DNA of 24,721 bases from Bacillota bacterium (GTDB taxonomy: Bacteria > Bacillota > Limnochordia > Darwinibacteriales > DTU012). The notes under the pieces were generated by a model that did not search any database, had not been told where the DNA came from, and saw only the letters and a program-made list of their open reading frames with translations. The position numbers and the translations under genes are program-made. How positions within the stretch are numbered: position 1 is the first letter of the stretch; every line of letters begins with the position of its first letter. Below are positions 6,597 through 14,485 of this stretch, in pieces. The stretch lies in the NCBI GenBank assembly GCA_012521805.1, contig JAAYLQ010000117.1, positions 1 to 24,721 on the forward strand. Direction: 5' to 3'.

Positions 6597-8360
6597 TTAT
6601 TCCATACCTCCTGAAGCTAATTTCAAGCTGCCAGCACCATCTTTGTATTCCCGATACTGCTCGATAAACGTCTGATAATACTTGCCGCCCAATTTAATTA
6701 ACTGCTCATGAGTGCCTTGTTCTACTATTCTACCTTGATCCAGCACAATGATTTGGTCTGCATCCTTCACCGAGGATATCCGATGAGCAATAATTAATGT
6801 TGTGCGATTATCCATTAACTGTTTCAGTGTCTGTTGAATTTGGTGCTCTGTTTCCATATCAACACTGGAAGTTGCGTCATCGAGAATCAAGATTTTAGGA
6901 TTGGCCAAGATTGCTCGAGCGATTGCTATTCGCTGTCTCTGTCCCCCTGATAATCCAATTCCCCGCTCACCAATGACTGTATCATAGCCTTGGGGCATCT
7001 GGAGAATGAAATCATGAGCATCCGCTATTTTGGCAGCCCGTTCAATTTCTTCTCTAGAAGCATCTGGTACAGCAAACGCAATATTGTTAGCGATCGTATC
7101 GGAAAAGAGCAGCGTTTCCTGGAATACAATTCCAATGTTCTTGCGCAGCTCATTGTAGTCATAATCTTTCACATTTACCCCATCAACCAGCACTGCTCCA
7201 CTAGAAACATCATAAAAGCGAGCAATTAAATTGATAATTGTCGATTTCCCCGATCCAGTGTTGCCCATTACAGCGGTGGTGGTTCCTGGTTCCATCTTAA
7301 AACTGATGTCCTGCAGAACAGGGTGTTCACCATAAGAGAAGCTAACATTTTTAAATTCCACTTCCCCTCGACAGGCAGGCAGAGGCAGAGCATTGGGCTT
7401 ATTAGTCAAAACAATGTCTTCATCCATTAATTCAAAAACCTTTTCTAAGGATGCTTTTGCGTTTTCCCACAGATTCACCAGATGGGATGCTTGTTGAATT
7501 GGACCGGACAGCATGATCACATAAGTGTTAAAAGCAACCAGCGTCCCGATGGTAATCTGCTCCTGCATCACAAGATAACCACCAAGCAGCAAAATGATCA
7601 CTGTACTGAAACCCTGGATTAATCTCCGCACCGGAATATAGACAGAGCGGATATCAGCAGCTTCAATATTGTTTTGATTCCACTCAGAGGATATTTGATG
7701 GAATTTATCCTTTTCGTAATCTTCGCGCCCAAAAGCTTTAACCACCCTAATTCCAGTTAAGTTTTCTTGGACAATTGATGAAAGGGTTTCAAAGGAAGCT
7801 CTCACCTTACGATAAACTGGGCGCAGCTGCCGCGACATCGCCCGCATAGCAAAATATGTTATAGGAACAATTACTACCAAAGCCAGTGTCAGGGAAGGAC
7901 TAAAAGAAATCATCATGGCCAATGTGGTAGCAATCCGAAACAGACCTTCAAATAAAGTCACATATCCGCTGTTTAGAAGTTCCCGCACAGACTGAAGGTC
8001 CCCAACCATGCGGTTCATGAGTGTACCGGTTCTTACTGTGTCATAATATGAAAAAGACTGCCGCTGCAGTTTTCGATATAAATCACTGCGGAAGTCATAT
8101 AGAACTTTTTGACTGGTATGTTCAAAAATATAACTCCGGGAGTACTCTGTACCAATCCGAATCACAGTCAGCCCAAAGAGGGTTATAATCAGCTTGTTCA
8201 TGATCTCGAACTCTCCAGCTATTAAAACCCGGTCCACTAGTTCCTTAGTGATCACTGGAATATAAATGGCAGCGATCACTGCTGCGATACACAAAATTGA
8301 ACCTAGAATATTTAGCTTGAGATACTTACGTGAATATTTAATCAGTCGTTTCAAGTCCAT
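6597..8360 (-). CDS. ABC exporter half-transporter, first subunit (degenerate Walker B)
   Basis: Partner subunit of the heterodimeric exporter, 587 residues from the ATG at 8360. A six-helix membrane domain is followed by a nucleotide-binding domain with Walker A GNTGSGKST (around 370), Q-loop FQETLLF, consensus signature LSGGQ (around 468), Walker B ILILDDATSS and H-loop IAHRIS. The Walker B ends in D-D where D-E is catalytic, the hallmark of the degenerate-site subunit. The start at 8360 is set by AAGGAGG located 9 nt upstream; an ATG at 8381 lies inside that ribosome binding site region and is rejected. The gene overlaps the 3' end of the LacI-type regulator by 23 bp, so all three are one operon. 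Confidence 0.95.
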   Translation of the reverse strand: MDLKRLIKYSRKYLKLNILGSILCIAAVIAAIYIPVITKELVDRVLIAGEFEIMNKLIITLFGLTVIRIGTEYSRSYIFEHTSQKVLYDFRSDLYRKLQRQSFSYYDTVRTGTLMNRMVGDLQSVRELLNSGYVTLFEGLFRIATTLAMMISFSPSLTLALVVIVPITYFAMRAMSRQLRPVYRKVRASFETLSSIVQENLTGIRVVKAFGREDYEKDKFHQISSEWNQNNIEAADIRSVYIPVRRLIQGFSTVIILLLGGYLVMQEQITIGTLVAFNTYVIMLSGPIQQASHLVNLWENAKASLEKVFELMDEDIVLTNKPNALPLPACRGEVEFKNVSFSYGEHPVLQDISFKMEPGTTTAVMGNTGSGKSTIINLIARFYDVSSGAVLVDGVNVKDYDYNELRKNIGIVFQETLLFSDTIANNIAFAVPDASREEIERAAKIADAHDFILQMPQGYDTVIGERGIGLSGGQRQRIAIARAILANPKILILDDATSSVDMETEHQIQQTLKQLMDNRTTLIIAHRISSVKDADQIIVLDQGRIVEQGTHEQLIKLGGKYYQTFIEQYREYKDGAGSLKLASGGME

Positions 8361-9375
8361 CCTGCTCTGCCTCCTTGCCATTTAAGTTGCGCACTGATTC
8401 TCGTTCTACTAACTCTGCATCAACAAAAATAGTACGGCCTACTTCAATACTGCCGTTAATTTGCTCCAACAAGGTATTCACTGCAATCTCACACACCACC
8501 GGAATATTTGTTTCAAATGTGGTCAGTGCTGGAATTGAGATACTTGACATTTCTGTGTTGCCACTGCCAATTATGGAAACATCTTTAGGTACATGGATAT
8601 CATTTTCGTGGAGAATTTTGACCAATCGCAAAGCGGTGCGATCAGATTGGCAGATAAACGCAGTTGGCAAGACCTTTTCCCTGATCAACTGCTTTACTTG
8701 TGCTTCCAAGTCTCCACGGCTGTTGAGTAAAAAGCGTTTGTTTAACTCCAACCTGTGTTCAGCTAAAGCTCTGGTAATACCGAAATATCGTAATTCGTGA
8801 CTATAGGAAGGTTCTGCACCAACAAAACCAATCGTGGTATGACCTTTTCTCACCAAGTATTGAGCAGCCATATAGCCGATACGGCTGAAATTATAATAAA
8901 CGTAACTGCATTTTACGGTATCGTAACCGCCGTTAATCATCACTAAACTTGGTACAACCTGCTGAATTCTGGCAGCATATTTATCCTCAAACTTACCTAA
9001 GAGAATTACTCCGTCAAAACGCTTACCGCTCCTGTCTAAATTTTGAGGCAGCGTTAAGTTCTGCTGCATTTCAGAATCCACAAATTCGATAGTCAAGTCT
9101 GAGCCCCGACGAGCAGCGTTCGCTTCGATACCTTCCACTAACTGACTAAAATTACTGTGATCAGCTACATAACGGCGCCTGATCAAAAACAAAATGCTCG
9201 CCTTAACGTTCTGTCTGCATCGTTTATAGCCGAGTTCTTTTGCTGTCGAGATGATTTTCTGCCGCAGCTCATCACTTACTCCCGGCTGATTGGCCAGCGC
9301 TCTGCTGACCGTGATTGCCGACACATTAAGCTGCTCGGCAATCATGTGAATGGTAACTTTTTGCTCCTTTTTCAT
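8338..9375 (-). CDS. LacI-family transcriptional regulator
   Basis: 345 residues. The N-terminal helix-turn-helix VTIHMIAEQLNVSAITVSRAL is unmistakably LacI type. A periplasmic-binding-protein-like effector domain follows (about 60-330), with landmarks such as ARYLVRKGH-like AQYLVRKGHTTIGFVG and ISIPALTTFE. The link between them (GYKRCRQNVKASILFLIRRR) lacks the usual hinge pattern with an AxxL leucine lever. AGGAGGTG precedes the ATG. It is the first gene of an operon with the two exporter subunits, so it probably controls its own expression and theirs. Most LacI proteins bind sugars or nucleosides; the ligand here is unknown. A candidate operator lies at 9462-9477. Confidence 0.93.
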   Translation of the reverse strand: MKKEQKVTIHMIAEQLNVSAITVSRALANQPGVSDELRQKIISTAKELGYKRCRQNVKASILFLIRRRYVADHSNFSQLVEGIEANAARRGSDLTIEFVDSEMQQNLTLPQNLDRSGKRFDGVILLGKFEDKYAARIQQVVPSLVMINGGYDTVKCSYVYYNFSRIGYMAAQYLVRKGHTTIGFVGAEPSYSHELRYFGITRALAEHRLELNKRFLLNSRGDLEAQVKQLIREKVLPTAFICQSDRTALRLVKILHENDIHVPKDVSIIGSGNTEMSSISIPALTTFETNIPVVCEIAVNTLLEQINGSIEVGRTIFVDAELVERESVRNLNGKEAEQDGLETTD

Positions 9376-9407
9376 ATTCCACCTCCTCAGGCAGACATTT
9401 GCTTACC

Positions 9408-9436
9408 ATTATATCTCTTTAAAGTACAAAAATCAA
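9408..9436 (-). promoter_or_regulatory. SigA-type promoter of the lacI-ABC operon
   Basis: Minus strand: -35 TTGATT (9431-9436), 17-bp spacer, consensus -10 TATAAT (9408-9413). The predicted start near 9401 leaves a leader of about 25 nt before the regulator ATG. Confidence 0.85.
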
Positions 9437-9461
9437 TTTTTGCAGCGTTTGTTTATTTGAT

Positions 9462-9477
9462 ATTCTAACGTTATAAT
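9462..9477. promoter_or_regulatory. Candidate LacI-type operator palindrome
   Basis: ATTCTAACGTTATAAT: the core TAACGTTA is a perfect 8-bp palindrome and 14 of 16 bases are symmetric. The centre is CpG, as in most LacI-family operators. It lies 26 bp upstream of the -35 of the operon's own regulator. Assignment is by position and symmetry only; AT-rich palindromes can occur by chance. Confidence 0.4.
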
Positions 9478-9505
9478 TATTACTGATTTATCGTTGACAG
9501 AACTC

Positions 9506-9536
9506 AAAAAAAATCCCAGCATCGATATGCTGGGAT
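9506..9536 (-). terminator. Intrinsic terminator of fhs
   Basis: Minus-strand perfect 10-bp stem ATCCCAGCAT / ATGCTGGGAT (arms 9527-9536 and 9513-9522) with a 4-nt loop, then eight T. It lies 14 bp after the fhs stop codon. Confidence 0.95.
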
Positions 9537-9550
9537 GTATATTGTAAATT

Positions 9551-11224
9551 TTAGAACAAACCTGTGATTCTCCCCGATGGATCTACGTCAATATTCTCAG
9601 CAGCAGGTTTCTTAGGCAGACCTGGCATGGTCATTATGTCACCAGTAAGAGCTACGACAAATCCCGCTCCTGCCGAAATTCGGACATTTCTCACTGTAAT
9701 TCTAAATCCTTGAGGTCGTCCGAGTTTCTTCGGATCATCCGATAGTGAATATTGGGTCTTGGCCATGCAGACTGGTAAATGACTAAAACCGAGTCGGCGG
9801 TAGCGGCGCAGCTCCCGTCTGGCTTCAGGTGAGAAATCAACTCCGTCAGCACCATAAACCTCGACTGCAATCTTAGTAATCTTCTGCTCTAGTGAATCCC
9901 CATCGTCGTAAATAAAGCTGAGCTGAGGTTGAGGCTGCTCGCATAAAGCAATAACTTCTTCAGCAAGCTCCAAGCCGCCTGCTCCGCCTTGCGCCCATAC
10001 ATCGGATACTGCGGTTTTTACACCAAGCTCTAAACATTTCTCAGTAATCAAAGCAAGCTCGGCATCTGTATCCTGCGGGAAGCGGTTGATCGCTACAACA
10101 GCAGGCAGTCCAAATTTCTGGGTGATATTTTCCACATGCTTTAACAAATTGGGTATACCCCGCTCGAGAGCATGGAGATCTTCTAAATGAAGTTTTTCCA
10201 GCTCTGCTCCTCCATGAAGTTTCAAAGCCCGGATTGATGCAACAATAACCACAGCTGCTGGTGTTAAGCCACCAATCCTGCATTTGATATCCAAGAATTT
10301 TTCCGCTCCAAGATCAGCACCAAAGCCAGCCTCAGTTACAACAAAATCGCCTAATTTGAGGGCCATTCTGGTGGCAATTAAGCTGTTGCAGCCGTGGGCA
10401 ATATTAGCAAACGGACCGCCGTGAACAAAAGCGGGGGTGTGTTCTAGAGTCTGCACCAGGTTTGGTTTCAGGGCATCTTTAAGGATCGCTGCCATTGCAC
10501 CTTGAGCTTTGAGATCACCGGCAGTAACGGGTTTATTGTCATAAGTATAAGCAACAATAATCCGGCTTAACCTCTCCTTCAGATCGGTTATATCCCTAGC
10601 TAAGCATAAAATCGCCATAACTTCAGATGCTACAGTGATATCGAAGCCATCTTCTCTAGGGACACCATTGCTGCGGCCGTTAAGCCCATTGACTATATAG
10701 CGCAGCTGGCGATCGTTCATATCTATGGCCCGTTTCCACACAATTCTCCTGGAGTCGATTTCTAATTCATTGCCTTGATGAATATGGTTGTCAAGCATTG
10801 CCGCCAGCAAGTTATTAGCAGCACCAATAGCATGCATATCGCCGGTAAAATGAAGATTAATATCCTCCATGGGAACTACCTGAGCGTACCCACCACCGGC
10901 TGCTCCCCCCTTTACACCAAAGACCGGTCCCATTGATGGTTCCCGTAAAGCGATCACCACATGCTTCCCTAAGCGGCGCAGAGCATCCCCCAATCCTACA
11001 GTAGTAGTGGTTTTCCCCTCTCCAGCTGGTGTAGGACTGATAGCTGTAACAAGGATTAACTTTCCGTCAGGACGATCCTGCAGCTGCTCCATCAGCTCAA
11101 GGGAAACCTTAGCCTTGTACTGGCCGTAAAGCTCTAACCAATTCTCATCGATTCCGGCCCTATGTGCTACTTCACGAATAGGTTGCATCTGGGTTCCTTG
11201 AGCAATTTCGATATCTGTTTTCAC
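9551..11224 (-). CDS. fhs: Formate-tetrahydrofolate ligase
   Basis: Catalyses formate + ATP + tetrahydrofolate to 10-formyltetrahydrofolate, a cytoplasmic step of one-carbon metabolism and of the methyl branch of the Wood-Ljungdahl pathway. The N-terminal region holds the P-loop-like motif SPTPAGEGKTTTTVGLGDAL (around residues 60-80). Other family stretches are REPSMGPVFGVKGGAAGGGYAQ, THE-type FTGDMHAIGAANNLLAA, and GPFANIAHGCNS. The end, GDIMTMPGLPKKPAA, is the family's conserved C-terminus. With the GTG at 11224 (MKTDIEIAQG, 557 residues) length is normal; GGGAG lies 8 nt upstream, and it overlaps the other possible GTG at 11233. No other one-carbon gene is adjacent, so acetogenesis cannot be inferred. 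It is 26 bp downstream of the CPBP gene and probably cotranscribed. Confidence 0.97.
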   Translation of the reverse strand: MKTDIEIAQGTQMQPIREVAHRAGIDENWLELYGQYKAKVSLELMEQLQDRPDGKLILVTAISPTPAGEGKTTTTVGLGDALRRLGKHVVIALREPSMGPVFGVKGGAAGGGYAQVVPMEDINLHFTGDMHAIGAANNLLAAMLDNHIHQGNELEIDSRRIVWKRAIDMNDRQLRYIVNGLNGRSNGVPREDGFDITVASEVMAILCLARDITDLKERLSRIIVAYTYDNKPVTAGDLKAQGAMAAILKDALKPNLVQTLEHTPAFVHGGPFANIAHGCNSLIATRMALKLGDFVVTEAGFGADLGAEKFLDIKCRIGGLTPAAVVIVASIRALKLHGGAELEKLHLEDLHALERGIPNLLKHVENITQKFGLPAVVAINRFPQDTDAELALITEKCLELGVKTAVSDVWAQGGAGGLELAEEVIALCEQPQPQLSFIYDDGDSLEQKITKIAVEVYGADGVDFSPEARRELRRYRRLGFSHLPVCMAKTQYSLSDDPKKLGRPQGFRITVRNVRISAGAGFVVALTGDIMTMPGLPKKPAAENIDVDPSGRITGLF

Positions 11225-11250
11225 GATAACCACTCCCTATTTCAAAATTA

Positions 11251-12090
11251 TCAGCGGTTTCCGCTGCGACGCGGTTGATAACTGAAAACAAGGGTTTTAC
11301 CGCCGCAGAATAATAATATGACTATTGCAATGTTAACCAGCACACCAGAATACAGCTGCTGAAACCGGAGTGCATCATTAGTTAACACTGCCAAAGGCAT
11401 GAAGAACTGAGTTAAAGTCCGAAAAACTCCATTAAAGATAACTGGCACTGCCAAACTTTTAGTTGAATTATAAATCCAGGTAAGAATAACTGATAAAGCA
11501 GCAGTTTCAATCAAAAGCCAAACCAAAGATAGGTGTGATTCAACAAGTCCAACAAAATAATACGTTGGCAGCTGCCACAAACCCCAGAGCAGTCCAGCAA
11601 TCACACTTGATGCGAAGGCACTATTTTGCTGCTGGAGTTTCGGCAGGAAAAATCCCCGCCATCCAATTTCATCCGCCACCGAACTGTGAAACAGCAGACT
11701 AATTATAAAATTTGGGAGCAGCCGCAGCCAGGAACTGGTTGGAATCCGTTCTAGGGAAAAGCCTTGAGTAAAGATTAAAACCACAATAGGAAGGGCTACC
11801 GACAGCACCGCAATTACAACAGCTGCTGCAATCCACTTTGCCCTGCCGGCTACATCGATAACACTGCGCAGAAGCCGCTGAACAGCCTCCCTTCCTTCAC
11901 TTAACCAAACCAATATGACCGCTGCAGCAGCTGGCCCGTATCCCGCTATAATCCTAGCTATAAGCAGAGGTGTTGTAGCTAAAGCGTTATCAGCAAAAAC
12001 ATTCGGTAAAAAGAGCAGCCAGGAAAACCCAAAACTGATTACAAGATAAATAAGTGGATAGTACTTGCTAAACCCTTTGTTATCTTCCAA
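11251..12090 (-). CDS. CPBP-family (Rce1/Abi-like) membrane protein with degenerate catalytic motifs
   Basis: 279 residues, strongly hydrophobic, about eight membrane segments. The stretch SVADEIGWRGFFLPKLQ followed by AGLLWGLWQLP matches motifs 1 and 2 of CPBP intramembrane endopeptidases. However, several residues treated as catalytic are changed. Motif 1 EExxxR is D140-E141-x3-R145. The motif 2 histidine of WxLWHLP is Q173. Motif 3 HxxxN is N220-x3-R224 (FNGVFR). So the fold is likely kept while peptidase activity is doubtful. TTG start at 12090, 9 nt after AAGGAG. It sits between the porin terminator and fhs, probably forming a two-gene unit with fhs. The original role of such proteins (prenyl-protein processing, bacteriocin self-immunity, or other) cannot be decided here. 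Confidence 0.85.
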   Translation of the reverse strand: MEDNKGFSKYYPLIYLVISFGFSWLLFLPNVFADNALATTPLLIARIIAGYGPAAAAVILVWLSEGREAVQRLLRSVIDVAGRAKWIAAAVVIAVLSVALPIVVLIFTQGFSLERIPTSSWLRLLPNFIISLLFHSSVADEIGWRGFFLPKLQQQNSAFASSVIAGLLWGLWQLPTYYFVGLVESHLSLVWLLIETAALSVILTWIYNSTKSLAVPVIFNGVFRTLTQFFMPLAVLTNDALRFQQLYSGVLVNIAIVILLFCGGKTLVFSYQPRRSGNR

Positions 12091-12169
12091 ACCAATCTAC
12101 TCCTTTTTCTGTATTACTATCTCCGTAGATATAATTCCCCGTCAGTACAGCTTGTTCCTGTAGCAAATG

Positions 12170-12207
12170 AAAAAAAGCAGGATAATTAGTTGCCTAATTA
12201 TCCTGCT
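12170..12207 (-). terminator. Intrinsic terminator of the porin-like gene
   Basis: Perfect 14-bp stem AGCAGGATAATTAG / CTAATTATCCTGCT (arms 12194-12207 and 12176-12189) with a 4-nt loop, followed on the minus strand by seven T. It is 25 bp after the stop of the gene at 12233. The rest of 12091-12169 carries the CPBP ribosome binding site; no clear promoter was found. Confidence 0.95.
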
Positions 12208-12232
12208 CTGCTGCTTAACCTAGAACTAACTC

Positions 12233-13843
12233 TTAGAAAATGAACCCGATTGTCACACGAGCACCGTGGAATTTGCTGTTGTCATAGAAGCGAATGTCGT
12301 CATAGCGAGCATTCAGCTTATCGCCATGGATCCAGTCAAGTTCATTATTAGCATAGTCCTTGGAGCTTTGGTACTCTACTCTAAACTTAACACCGTTTGG
12401 AGCATCATACTTGGTTAGGACAGCGAATTTGAATGGATCGATTTCATATTTATCGTCGCCCTCACCAAATTCTTTTTGACTTGGCATATCGTACGCAAGA
12501 ATCGCACGAACTTCAAAGTCTTCTAAGCGCCACAAATCTCCTTTAGCACCTAACTCAACAGATGCGATTGTATGGGAACGAGTATCCGCGAGATAGTTTT
12601 TATCCCAGTCAAAGTTAACTTTTCCTTGAGCAAATACTTCTGCCAAACCAGCATCTACTCTATACTCTGGTGTATAGAAATCTAATGCGTAGTCTAAGCG
12701 TAATTCTTTTTCATTATGGATTTTGCGAGCCCTGTTATTAGTTTTTTCATCTGGAACCAGAACTGAAAGTTCTTGGTACAGGTTGAAGTCAAGGGCATAA
12801 GTGTCAAGGCTGACTTTAAAGTTGTCATCTAAGTCACCGCGTACCTTTGGATTGGTAGTATCGTAATCAGCGTTTAAAGTTGCCTCAACGATATCATAGC
12901 TAAAGTTATAGGTAGCACCAACGTTAATGCTGTTACCGCGGTTATAAAGGTCTTTCAGCGGATTAGTGTTGGCAATGAATCTGAGCTTATCGTCGCCTTT
13001 ATTAGGACCACCGATTACAGAAGCTTTATCCCAAGTACCGCCAGCAACTTTCTCTTCACCCTCATAAGTATAGAACTCGCTGTTGCGGTGACCAGCACGT
13101 ACAGTCAGTACTTCTGGAATCACTTCGTACTCAGCAGTTACTTCATACAACCAGTCGCCATCTTGGCTGTAGAAAGCATACAGTCCAGTGAGGTTCAGAC
13201 CAGGAAGCAGTTCAACTGCAGCTTCAGCAGCAAGGTTGTAGTAATAGTTGAATACATCCTCATCTGTTTCTTCATCTTTTGTTACATCAGTGTAACGGTT
13301 GAGAGCGAAATCCAGTTCCAGCATTTCTGCTACATCAGCTTCAACGTCTAAGAGAATGTCATTTCTTCTTGGTCCAAGAAGGATAACACTTGGCTTGCCT
13401 TCACTTTGCCAGCCCTCGTTATCAGGCAGCTTAACGTGGGAAAAGATGTAAGCACCATCTAACTTGAGTACAACTGGACCTAATTCATAAACAAACTGAC
13501 CAACTTTTACACCTAACATGCGGTTTTCATTATGAAAATCAGCAATATAAGGTGAATATTTTACTGGCAGACGACCACCATAAATAGTTTCTACTTCTTG
13601 ACCATCTTTAATGTAAGCACCGGTTTTTTTCCGGTTGTGGGAATTGCCTTTGCTGCTCCAACGATAGTAAGGAGTCAGACTGCCTTCCTCTTCTCCTTGT
13701 GGCCATTCATAAACAATACCCCAAGTGTTAGTTTCATCACCGAATTCCCATTCAGCATGCGGTTCTTTTACAGCAAGTGCTGAGATACTCAGAACCAACA
13801 CTAAAAGTGCTGAAATGAGTACTAATTTAGAAATCTTTCTCAT
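12233..13843 (-). CDS. Putative outer-membrane beta-barrel (porin-like) protein
   Basis: 536 residues. The N-terminus is a clear Sec signal peptide: basic MRKISK, a hydrophobic core to about residue 21, then ALA before a likely cut after A24. The mature part is acidic and aromatic, with many short segments of alternating polar and hydrophobic residues (SINVGATYNFSYDIVEATL, ALDFNLYQELSVLV), separated by charged turns. No cysteine or membrane helix was seen after the signal. It ends in ARVTIGFIF with a terminal phenylalanine, as outer-membrane barrels recognised by BAM do. There is no SLH domain. I do not recognise the family; barrel nature is inferred from pattern. AAGGAG precedes the ATG by 8 nt; it is monocistronic with its own terminator, suggesting high independent expression. 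If right, the host has two membranes. Confidence 0.72.
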   Translation of the reverse strand: MRKISKLVLISALLVLVLSISALAVKEPHAEWEFGDETNTWGIVYEWPQGEEEGSLTPYYRWSSKGNSHNRKKTGAYIKDGQEVETIYGGRLPVKYSPYIADFHNENRMLGVKVGQFVYELGPVVLKLDGAYIFSHVKLPDNEGWQSEGKPSVILLGPRRNDILLDVEADVAEMLELDFALNRYTDVTKDEETDEDVFNYYYNLAAEAAVELLPGLNLTGLYAFYSQDGDWLYEVTAEYEVIPEVLTVRAGHRNSEFYTYEGEEKVAGGTWDKASVIGGPNKGDDKLRFIANTNPLKDLYNRGNSINVGATYNFSYDIVEATLNADYDTTNPKVRGDLDDNFKVSLDTYALDFNLYQELSVLVPDEKTNNRARKIHNEKELRLDYALDFYTPEYRVDAGLAEVFAQGKVNFDWDKNYLADTRSHTIASVELGAKGDLWRLEDFEVRAILAYDMPSQKEFGEGDDKYEIDPFKFAVLTKYDAPNGVKFRVEYQSSKDYANNELDWIHGDKLNARYDDIRFYDNSKFHGARVTIGFIF

Positions 13844-13860
13844 TGACTTAACTCCTTTAC

Positions 13861-14345
13861 ATTATATTATTTTACCTAATTCTGTTTGCGGTATAACATA
13901 TTCACAAATATTTACTCCTGCTCTTCGCAACCCTCCCTTGATCACGCACAGGCAGTGCATGTCTTATTATATTGATCCCCGTTGATATTCCCTGCGAATA
14001 TCTTCCGCACATGCATCTGCCTTTCTCCGAAACAACCGCACTGTACCATGTTTCGTACCATTGCCCGCAAGAAAAGCACCCAGCATCTATTTCCACAGCG
14101 GTTCCTGCAACCTCACTGCAAACAGAGGCTGATGACTGCTGCAAAATCTCAGCAGCAGTGATGCATGCAGCATCTGGGGATTTTTCCATAATTATATATT
14201 CTGCACTGTTGCTGGAATACCTTCTCAAAAACACCAATAATTTACACAAAAACATTAAAATGTCAGTGCAGATAGTTATTACCACATTATTATTCGCTAT
14301 GTATTACCAAAATCCTTTTAATTTGGGAAAAAAATCCATTGAAAG
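13861..14345 (-). other. Long region without a convincing gene upstream of the porin-like gene
   Basis: About 480 bp between the tRNA terminator and the porin ribosome binding site. A 127-codon minus-strand frame (13902-14285, cysteine-containing, with CFSCG and GRCMCG) and a 132-codon plus-strand frame (13972-14370) are open, but neither has a ribosome binding site or recognisable domain. The plus frame also runs into the tRNA terminator. The minus strand contains small inverted repeats: GATATTC / GAATATC around 13984-14002 and CTGCTG / CAGCAG near 14135-14157. A direct repeat ATGGTAC occurs twice around 14045-14062. A long 5' leader of the porin, a small RNA, or a decayed gene are all possible. 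The last 60 bp are AT rich and probably hold the porin promoter, though I could not fix its boxes. Confidence 0.35.
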
Positions 14346-14349
14346 TGTT

Positions 14350-14376
14350 AAAAAAACACCACTCAATTAGTGGTGT
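14350..14376 (-). terminator. Intrinsic terminator of tRNA-Ile2
   Basis: Minus-strand stem ACACCACT / AGTGGTGT (arms 14369-14376 and 14356-14363) with a 5-nt loop, followed by seven T. It begins 17 bp after the CCA end of the tRNA. Confidence 0.93.
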
Positions 14377-14392
14377 AATCAACTTGAGGAAC

Positions 14393-14468
14393 TGGTGGAC
14401 CCCCTGGGATTTGAACCCAGGACCAACAGATTATGAGTCTGCTGCTCTAACCGCTGAGCTAGGGGTCC
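14393..14468 (-). tRNA. tRNA-Ile2 (anticodon CAU, lysidine type)
   Basis: 76 nt including an encoded CCA (14393-14395). Acceptor arms GGACCCC and GGGGTCC pair fully with discriminator A. The D arm is AGCTCAGCGGTTAGAGC, the anticodon arm is centred on ACTCATAATC, and the T arm has GGGTTCAAATCCC. CAU could mean Met or Ile2. The acceptor starting GGACC/GGCCC type, and the sequence TTAGAGCAG...GACTCATAATC, resemble tRNA-Ile2 genes of E. coli and Bacillus rather than elongator or initiator Met. TilS would convert the wobble C to lysidine so that it reads AUA. Confidence 0.9.
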
Positions 14469-14485
14469 AAACAGCTTACTTTAGT

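Noticed and set aside
10041..10283. 80-residue minus-strand frame inside fhs
   Set aside because: Lies in another frame of the intact formate-tetrahydrofolate ligase gene; no independent support.
13945..13965. CACGCACAGGCA resembling the start of a c-di-GMP-I riboswitch
   Set aside because: The rest of the riboswitch core (GAAA tetraloop receptor, second conserved helix) does not follow, and it lies on the plus strand with no gene downstream.
13972..14370. 132-residue plus-strand frame in the gap near the porin gene
   Set aside because: No ribosome binding site or domain, and it runs through the tRNA terminator hairpin. Every confident gene here is on the other strand.
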